NCBI RefSeq assembly: GCF_051106095.1
Contig: NC_135786.1
Coordinates: 30,859,501-30,923,500 of the forward strand
DNA from: Pogona vitticeps
Lineage: Eukaryota; Chordata; Lepidosauria; Squamata; Agamidae
Length of the DNA stretch: 64,000 nt
Direction: 5' to 3'
Positions 39,436-64,000 of the stretch are shown in pieces (the first letter of the stretch is position 1; each line of letters opens with the position of its first letter). The notes under the pieces are model-generated. The model was not told the origin of the DNA, did no database searches, and saw only the letters and a list, made by a program, of their open reading frames with translations. A program made the translations under genes and the position numbers.

Positions 39436-39650
39436 GTTGTCGCTTTTTCGGGCTCTTTGGCCATGTTCTGAAGGTTGTTCTTCCTGACGTTTCGCCAGTC
39501 TCTGTGGCCGGCATCTTCAGAGGAACTGGAGTAGATGCTGGCCACAGAGACTAGCGAAACGTCAGGAAGAACAACCTTCAGAACACTTCCAAAGAGCCCG
39601 AAAAACCCACAACAACCATTAGATCCCGTCCGCGAAACCCTTTGCAAATG
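39436..39650. mobile_element. Penelope-like repeat, inverted pair, 16-bp target duplication
   Basis: Two arms of the same repeat in opposite orientation meet near 39530. The insertion is flanked by a perfect 16-bp direct repeat CATGCAGTCCATGGTT at 39420-39435 and 39651-39666. No coding sequence remains. Confidence 0.75.
39482..39524 (-). ncRNA. Hammerhead-ribozyme-like motif (copy 3)
   Basis: On the minus strand: UCCU, CUGAAGA, stem II GCCGG/CUGGC, GAAACGUC, AGGA. This is the best copy, with C at the cleavage position after a two-bp stem III. The facing arm on the plus strand (39536 onward) has lost the first core box. Confidence 0.65.
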
Positions 39651-40296
39651 CATGCAGTCCATGGTTTGTATTGGGAAAAGTACTGTTTCAGTAGTCCACA
39701 CAGCTGCCTTCTAGAAGTCAGAGGGATAAAACACATTTTCTTTAGATGCTTTTCATATTTCATCCCTATTCATGCATGTGCAAGAATTTTTTTCTTTGGG
39801 GCTGGGAGAGCAAATGTGCAATAGTTGTGCATTAGTCTAATTCCTACACGTAGCACACTCCACAACTACACAATGCCTTTCTCTGTGTAGATTAAAATTA
39901 AAAATGCATTTTGGATTTGGGAGATGGGGTGTTCCATTTTTGCCCTGCACATACTCTTACCTCAACATTCTGGAAAGTTCTGTAGTTTTCTGGCTGTGGA
40001 GCCAGAGGCTGGCAGTTCAATTCTCCACTGTGCCTCCTTGGCAGGGGCTAAGTTCAATGATCTGTAGGGTCCCTTCCATATGTACTGGATGTCTCACTGA
40101 GGTCAGTGCATAACCCAAACATGCCTACTAAAGACCAAGTTGTGCTAAGTTCCATGTGATGTTTACTAAATACATGCAGGATTGCACTTCATTTCCACAA
40201 GCATAATACTGCAGCCTCAGAAATGGAACTGAAAGGGACATACCTCTGAACAAACAGTCCTAGGATTGAACTGTGTGGCACTGAACTGAGAGAAGC

Positions 40297-40370
40297 AGGA
40301 AATAAATAAATAAATAAATAATTAAATAAATTAAATTAAATTAAATTAAATAAAATAAAATAAAATAAAA

Positions 40371-40425
<55 letters not shown>

Positions 40426-40430
40426 ATAGT
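40297..40430 (+). repeat. (TAAA)n / (AAATT)n microsatellite
   Basis: About 134 bp of AAAT/TAAA units with an internal switch to TTAAA and TAAAA units, then pure TAAA to 40429. Probably length-variable. Confidence 0.95.
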
Positions 40431-42114
40431 GTAGTAGGGGCAACATGGCAACCAGAGTGATTCAGGGGCTTCCAGGGGATGCCTCACCAAGAGATGGTTT
40501 ATGTAAATTCACTCCATTATACAAAACATACTAACATGGCTACTCTTCCAAAGCATCTTTATTGATACCACCTTGATCTTGGTTTCAGAGGCTGCTGCCA
40601 TCAATGCTGCTGTGTTCATTATTATTACTGTAGTTATTATCACAAAGAATAATGCAAATAAAACCAATGTGAAATAATTATATATTCAAAGGCCTTACAA
40701 TCAATAAGTTTGATACTGTAGAGTAACAGTGGGCAACAATACCACTCCAGGTATTTCTGCCCACATTTCCCATCAGTGCTTGGTAGCCTTTACTGACGCA
40801 ACAAATGGCAAAGAATTGTGGAGGACAAGACAGGCAAAAATACATTGAGCACCAAAGCTCTCATTCCTGCTGTAGATTGTTCTTCTACACAACTTTGGCC
40901 ATGTTGGTTCAAAGATCCTGATTAGGTCTTTAGACAAATATATGTTTTGCAGGATCAGCTTCCCCCTTAAGTAGTATCTTCAGAACAGCCTTACTGTTCT
41001 AGCTAGTGTAATTAGAAAATTAAGAACGTGTGCTGCAAATCTGTGAAAAGGGTTTATAAGAATCACCATTAGGCTAAACAGGTGGGGCTGAAAAGGATTG
41101 GTGTTGCAGAGAGAAAGGGGGAAAAGTGAGTGATATCTGGGATGTTGTTTTCCTATAAATACACTGCTAAATATAGGTGGCTTTCTTTATTAATTGTAGC
41201 TTAAATATTTTGTGGGGATCATTATAGTAAACAGTATTTTTTTTGTCCTGGGGAAATACTACCTTAGGCCTTACCAGCAGTAAGAGCTGATTTCCCTACT
41301 TATCAATCAGTTCCTTTATTCAGAGTATGCTTTGTAAAATGTCCACTCTGGCTGGGTTGTGTGTGTGTGTTACATGCTCTAGTATACAGAAAACAACTTT
41401 CCTCCTTTCAGGAGAGATCAAAACACCTCCCCACCTGACAAAGAATCCTTACCATTTTATAATGTGGCTTCCATTCTGCTGCTAATTTCCTAGGCTTAGC
41501 AAAGGAGTGGAGAAGGTGGCAGTATTTATCTTAGTTCTTGGGCACAGCAGTCATTTTCTTGTGTACCTCAAAATTAGCTGGTAGAGGAAAGGAAGAAGCT
41601 GCCTGAATTGTAGCTTTCTCTTTTATAGAATACAGTAGTAACTCTTAACTGCCCTTCTGGAGAAGAATGGTAGTTCTATACAGTATTTCTCACTGAAGGG
41701 TCATAAGAACTCTTATGCTTTTTATTGCATTCTGTGCTTGCACCTGATGAGGCATGTAGCTTCCTTTCTTATCTTAGAGTCCTTTTTGAAAGTTACAATT
41801 TAAGATAAACCAAACACTTTGGTTGGGGGAGGTAGTTAATTTCTACCATTTTCTTTCTTATAGCTGCCAAAATCCATTTGGGAGGTGTGTTGGGATGTCC
41901 TCTTGAATGCTGTGAGAGGTGACAGGATTGTTGTAGGATTTAGGTAATAGGGAGAAAGGGAAATTAGAATAAAATGTCCCTACCCCCTTCTCTCCAAAAT
42001 AGCAGAGAGGGTGAAAGCCTCTCCTACAGTAACTGAAAGAAACACTTAAATTTCTAGATCCAGCTTGCTGTCTGGACCTGTTTACCTTGACCAAAGTGAC
42101 CAACAATTGAAAAG

Positions 42115-42892
42115 ATGAACCCTAAAAAATCCCCTATTAAAGTTGATTTAAAGCCAACTTTTTTAAATCTCTCAGCAGGTGCTCCTAGGGTTCACATGAG
42201 TAGCCTCTTCCCTTTAAAACCAAAAGATGTCTTTTCAAAGTTCTGAGAGCATGCTGTCATTGAAAGACATAATGGAAAATGGCTTTCTGATGAGTTCTTC
42301 CAGCTATAGCATTTCTCCAGGTAGTAGCAGCTTCCTGGAAATGATCAGCATTCCTAAATCTGATGCATGGGACAGTGCGAGCAACATGCAAAATGTAGTA
42401 AAGAGGAGCTCTCCTGCTTTAAAGTCAACTGAATATTCTTTGAACAACATGAAGGGTGACCTCCAAGCTTCATGTGATGGTGCTACATCTTTCTGCAAAA
42501 CTCCACTTCAGCCATATGCCTTTGATTTGTCAAATGTGAGTTCCTCCAATAATAGCAAAGTTAACTCCACAGTGGATGTCTTCTGTGCTACCAAATCTTC
42601 TACCCCATGCAAAGAAGATAAGTCCTCTAAACTAACTGAGAACATGCTATTAAAGAGCTCCGAAATGAATGATGAGACAATATTTAAGAAGCCAGCACCA
42701 CCACCAGTGTGGGAGATCTCTGGAATACAAGCCACTCTAGACAACACTCTTTCTCTGGAAGCAAGCCTAGAAGATCTTGGGTCCCTGGGCTCCATGAAAA
42801 TAGATACACCATCTCTAGAGATGTTGCATCTTGCTATGCCTCTGGCTAGTAATGGTGTGTCTACCAAAAGACATCAGGCTGCAGCTGTTTAA
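42115..42892 (+). pseudogene. Unidentified intronless coding-like locus with a frame break
   Basis: I do not recognise this protein. An ATG at 42115 opens MNPKKSPIKVDLKPTFLNL, which runs to a stop near 42240. Overlapping it in another frame, a 221-aa frame (42227-42892) continues with a protein of like style: LSLKDIMENGFLMSSSSYSI, serine-rich stretches, KPAPPPVWEISGIQATLDNT, LSLEASLEDLGSLGSMKIDT, ending near KRHQAAAV. The composition is coding-like rather than random, and reading shifts once near 42237, so this copy looks broken. AATAAA occurs at 43515-43520. There is no obvious poly-A tail. It could be an old retrocopy or the last exon of a lost gene. Mammals have no known gene between IFT52 and MYBL2. 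Confidence 0.45.
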
Positions 42893-43803
42893 TCCAAAGC
42901 TTTCAGTGCAACCTAGCTTGGAGCTTTGATCTGACAATCAACCCATTCCCCCCCCCCACCTACAGTGAAGTGACAACTGAACTAAACATATAAGGAACTG
43001 GTTGCAATTGTACTCCATGGACAAAGACATTGAATTCTCTGATAAGCCGAGTGTGGAAAAATTACTCTTTTAGGATTAAAACTCCAAGAATTCCTCAATG
43101 CTGTGAACAGTGGCCATGCTGGCTGGGGGATCTTGGAAACTACTGTCCAAAAATATCTCCAAGCAAAGAAGTGTACATTGTCTTGATAAGACAGATGTTT
43201 GAACAAGTTTATTCTTCCTCTTTTTGAATGATCACTCTGTGCAAGACTTGTAGGAGATCTATCTGGCTGCTGAGTCAATCTAGTTTATCAGGAGGATTCT
43301 GCTTTCAAATCCAGAAGATATGTAAAAACTACAGTAGTGTCCAAAGCTTGCAAAGGAGCTAACAAGAAGGAATGAAATGGAAGTTGCAACTGACTGAGCA
43401 ATCTGTGTAAAACAGTGACATAATCAAAGGGCAAAGATTGATTTATTTTTAACTGTTGCACAGAATCTTTCCTCACATACTTTAATGTCTAAGCTGTGTT
43501 TTTGTACAAATGCAAATAAAGAGACTAAATGTTTCTTGGCTTGCTCATCCACCAAGCAGCTAGTGTTGGATGGCAGTTTGTTCTTTGCATTGCTGGGAGC
43601 TATGAGCTGGTAAATCTTTCAGGGCAGTCAAGATTATGCAGACATGATTCTCGGGCCTGGCTTGGCTTCCACACAGGCCAGGAATGAGATAAGCAGAAAG
43701 GGAAAAAAATTAAAAGGTATTCTGATTACCTTCAACTTTGCCAAAGCAATACTTTTGTTCCTAAAGTGGGGAATTTCTTTGGATCCAATTTCCTTGGGGC
43801 TTT

Positions 43804-44112
43804 TCAAAGCAGATTTGACTGATACTTGTCCAGCTTTCTCTTTAATGCCTCCAGCAGTGGAGCACTCACCACATCCTGAGGTAATTGGTTCCATTGTTGT
43901 ACTGCTCTAATAGTTAAGTTTTTCCTGATATTCAGTCTAAATCTGGCTTCCTGTAACTTGAGCCCATTATTACGTGTTCTCAACTCTGGGATGATCAAGA
44001 ACAGGTTCTGCCCCTCCTCTGTATCACTACTTTTCAAGTATTTGAAAAGAACTATTCTATCTCCCCTCAGCCTTCTTAACACCAATGTCCTTAATATTGT
44101 AGTCTTTGTCAC
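43804..44112 (-). mobile_element. CR1-like LINE ORF2 C-terminus
   Basis: The minus-strand frame contains FKYLKSSDTEEGQNLFLIIP, RTRNNGLKLQEARFRLNIRK and QQWNQLPQDVVSAPLLEALK, matching the conserved CR1 ORF2 ending. 5'-truncated. Confidence 0.8.
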
Positions 44113-44227
44113 AGAGAAAGATCAGGAATTTCAGGTTTAGAATGCAACGTTCATGCTCAAAAATGACTGTCTCTTAAATGTTAAGTTATTCCTGAAATAG
44201 AGCAGAGAAAACTCCATGGCACAATTA

Positions 44228-44648
44228 CAGTGGTACCTCGCTTAACGATTACCTCGTTAAACGATGAATCCGCTTGACGATGAGGCTTTTGCGATCGCAA
44301 AACAATGTTTTAATGGGCAAAATTCGCTTCCCGACTATCGGTTCCCTGCTTCGGGAACCGATTCTTCCTATTACAACAATCAAAACAGCTGATTGTCGGG
44401 TTTCAAAATGGCCGCCTGCTGTGTAACTGGCTCCCCGCTGTGCTTTAGGATGGATTTTTCGCTGTACAGGCATTGGAAAATGGCCGCCCTATGGAGGATC
44501 TTCGCTGGACACTGAGGTATTTAGCCCATTGGAACACATTGAGCAGTTTTCAATGCATTTCAATGGGCTTTTTTATTTCGCTTGACGAGGATTCGCTCTA
44601 CAACGATTTTGCTGGAACAGATTATCCTCATCAAGCGAGGCACCACTG
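44228..44648. mobile_element. Tigger-like MITE (copy E) downstream of IFT52
   Basis: 421 bp, termini CAGTGGTACCTCGCTTAACG and AAGCGAGGCACCACTG, TA duplication, same core as copy A. Confidence 0.85.
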
Positions 44649-44724
44649 TACATGAATTTGTTATATAAAATAGTCACACATCAAAGATGGAGACAAAAAA
44701 ACATTAGCCAGGACCAAAAATTTC

Positions 44725-44984
44725 AAGATGGTACAAAATGACATTTTTATTTTTAAAAAAGCACACATTAAATATGGAATGTTTTATACATAACAATGTA
44801 TCAAAATTATTGCTGCCTGTGAGGCAATGGAACTTTTATACTATTTACACATTTACAAGATTTCATAGGGCACAAAAAATGGCAGGAAGAACATTGAAAA
44901 AAGCACAAAAAGAAAAGGTATGCTATTCTCTTTTGTTCCTCTCCCAAGGGTAATTGTACTCTTCATCTAGGGAAAGGTACATGT
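44725..44984 (-). other. Likely IFT52 3' UTR with AATAAA
   Basis: AATAAA on the minus strand at 44751-44746, about 235 bases past the IFT52 stop. A TA-flanked MITE (44228-44648) lies shortly beyond the expected cleavage site. Confidence 0.6.
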
Positions 44985-62114
<17,130 letters not shown>

Positions 62115-62638
62115 ATTCACCTCAGGGACCAAAAAGCACAATAACATAAACAAACAAAAAGCAAACCCTATAGTGACCATACATTTCAGAAACTTGTTTA
62201 AATTTTAATGTGCTATACAATCTAAGAACTGGTTGTAACAAAAAAAATTACTAAGATCCAGCATCCCTTAATCCTGTTTAGGAATTCTGAAAGGAACATT
62301 TAGATGTGAGAAATTTATTTACATAAGATTAAGCCATAGATACAGTCCAAGGTAGGTCTACCCCGTTTTCCCAATATGTATTTAGAAAACACATGTGAGA
62401 ATCCAGTTCTAATACTGACCCAGCTGTTTCATTAATTAATGATATGTGATGTCTGTAACTTCAAGTGTTTTATTAATACTTTCAAACAACAATTACTGAA
62501 GAAGCTTCTGTGCATTTACTAAAAAAAATCCCTTCACAATGCAATGTAATCCTGTGATTCTGACTACAGATTGATGTGGAATGACCTGAAACATATTGGA
62601 AACTAGGTACAGTTCAGGATACGTCTACTAAAGACATA
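62115..62638. other. 5' flank or first intron of IFT52
   Basis: AT-rich, no CpG island and no obvious promoter. The IFT52 promoter is therefore probably beyond the window or beyond the mariner element. Confidence 0.5.
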
Positions 62639-62913
62639 CTCTGTTTTCCCAAAAATCAGACAGGGTCTTATATTAATTTTTGCTCCAAAAATGCATTTCA
62701 GGGGATGTTTTATTTTTTTCATGTACAACAATCTACATTTATTCAAATGCAGTCATGTCATCTTCTGGTTGCTACACAATGCTGCACAATTGTGGAGGGC
62801 AGGGTTTCACTTGACTGGGTCTTATTTTTGAGGTAGAGCTTATATTACGAGCATCCTGAAAAATCATACTAGGGCTTATTTTCAGGTTAGGTCTTATTTT
62901 CAGGGAAAGAGGG
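62639..62913. mobile_element. TA-flanked MITE, same family as 46605 (copy 2)
   Basis: 275 bp, termini CTCTGTTTTCCC and GGGAAAGAGGG, TA duplication, and the same interior blocks as the copy at 46605. More diverged at its ends. Confidence 0.8.
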
Positions 62914-62961
62914 TATATGCACAAGGGTTTTTCACTGACCAATAGAATTCCCCTTATTTTA

Positions 62962-64000
62962 CGAGGGGATGCTGATAAGTATTGAGCCTTTCCCAGAAAA
63001 AATTGAGCTAGATACCTGTAACTGCCACACTATTCTATGTATTCCCCCAGGAAGTCAATGCACTTGTGACATCTGTCCTGCAGCTTCTTAAGTCCCTGCA
63101 AATAAAATTCTTCCGACTGCTGGTGTAACCACTCATTTGCAGCATTAGTTGCCTCCAGAACATTCCCAAATCATTGTCCCTTTAGTTGTTCTTTGAGTTT
63201 GCGGAACAGATAATAGTCAGAAGGAGCCAGGTCGGGAGAATAGGGTGGATGGGGCATCACTTGAAAGCCTAAGGAGGTCAGTTTTGTCATTGTTTCACCT
63301 GCAGTGTGTGACGAGGTGTTGTCATGCAACAGGATGGCGTCTTTGGAGAGATTTCCTCGATGTTTTTCCCTGATGTTTTGCCCCAACTTTGTCAATAAAG
63401 CACAGTAATATTTTGCATTGATGGTTGAACTCTGTTGGAGGTAGTCCACCAGCAGAACTCCCTTCTTATCCCAAAAAACTGTTGCCATTTGCTTCTGCAC
63501 CAACCTTTGCACTCGGAACTTCTTTGGCCTGAGGGAACCACTGTGCCTTCATTCCTTACTGTTCCTTTGTATCAGGATCATAACAGTAGATCCATGTCTC
63601 ATCACCAGTTTGTCCAGGAAATCTGACTCATTTCTTGAAAAATGTTCCAAACAGTCACCGACGACTCCACACATTTCTTCTTTTGTCAGGTTGTCAAGTT
63701 TCGGGATCGACTTTGCTGCCAGCTTTCTCATTTCCAAGTCGTTGTGGATAATGGCAGTAACTCTCTCATGTGATATTCTCAGATATATAGTAATACTTTT
63801 GGCTGATATTCGGCGGTCCTCCATGATCATGTAATGGATGTCTTTGACATTTGCAGGCACAGAGACAGAAATAGGCCTTCCACTGGATTTTTCACTTTCA
63901 ACATCGAAATGGCCAGTTTTAAAATTGACAACCCAATGTTTAACTGTTGCATATGAAGGACCACTGTCACCCATAGTGTTTGATATTTCATCATGGATCT
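62962..64000 (-). mobile_element. Mariner-family DNA transposon, decayed, runs off the window
   Basis: The left terminus CGAGGGGATGCTGATAAGTA follows a TA. Transposase pieces on the minus strand are recognisable: YATVKHWVVNFKTGHFDVE and EKSSGRPISVSVP (63549-63974), then WDKKGVLLVDYL, the catalytic LLHDNTSSHTA and PPYSPDLAPSDYYLFRKLKE (63171-63512), and a C-terminal stretch about 62999-63170. The frame shifts at about 63515-63550, and an in-frame stop after LKEQLKGQ splits the C-terminus, so it is not functional. The far terminus is outside the window. Confidence 0.9.
63171..63974 (-). pseudogene. Mariner transposase pseudogene
   Basis: Two frames cover the DNA-binding linker and the DDD catalytic domain. 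The second catalytic Asp (HDN) and third (SDYYLF) are present. The first (the usual Y-D-P block) is scrambled by a frameshift near 63550-63570. Confidence 0.88.

Larger units (their letters stand above)
34961..42114. other. Intergenic region between MYBL2 and the unidentified locus
   Basis: It holds the MITE, BovB, SINE, Penelope-like and microsatellite features listed separately. Pieces of another dispersed repeat occur at about 35795-35990 and 38735-38840 (GTCTGAGGAAGTGGGC-type words). No recognisable coding exon. Confidence 0.6.

Noticed and set aside
39536-39578. Sixth hammerhead-like motif
   Set aside because: Stem II and GAAA remain, but the first core box (CUGANGA) is absent. Not counted.
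40297-40430. CRISPR-like or satellite array
   Set aside because: Plain TAAA microsatellite. No repeat-spacer structure anywhere in the window.

Overview
The window is nuclear DNA from a squamate reptile, most likely a lizard. It carries a Sauria-type tRNA SINE, a BovB (RTE) tail, CR1/L2-like LINE ends, many TA-flanked and 8-bp-flanked MITEs, Penelope-like repeats and a DIRS retrotransposon. Two conserved host genes sit head-to-tail on the minus strand in the order IFT52 then MYBL2, the same neighbour order as on human chromosome 20q13.

Layout. 1-8844: gene-free sequence downstream of MYBL2, with two Penelope-like repeats that carry hammerhead-ribozyme-like motifs. 8845-34960: MYBL2 (B-Myb). 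Fourteen coding exons could be placed base by base; they add up to 689 codons plus a stop, all splice phases agree, and a CpG-rich promoter with an E2F-like site lies upstream. Its 9.4-kb intron 12 holds a 5.9-kb DIRS element that looks whole. 34961-44700: intergenic repeats and one intronless, frame-broken, coding-like locus on the plus strand that I could not identify (42115-42892). 44725-62114: IFT52, with thirteen coding exons adding up to 437 codons plus a stop. Its introns hold a 730-bp near-palindromic Penelope-like insertion, a Tc1-like transposon split by a 2-kb insertion, and several MITEs. 62115-64000: 5' flank or first intron of IFT52, then a decayed mariner transposon running off the window end.

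The two host genes do unrelated jobs. B-Myb is the S/G2 transcription factor of the MuvB complex. IFT52 is an IFT-B core subunit needed to build cilia. The main interest is the mobile DNA: a complete-looking DIRS element in sense orientation inside MYBL2, whose terminal repeat carries a potential cryptic exon; hammerhead-like cores with a two-base-pair stem III in the Penelope-like repeats; and insertions lying within 22-66 bp of several exon borders.
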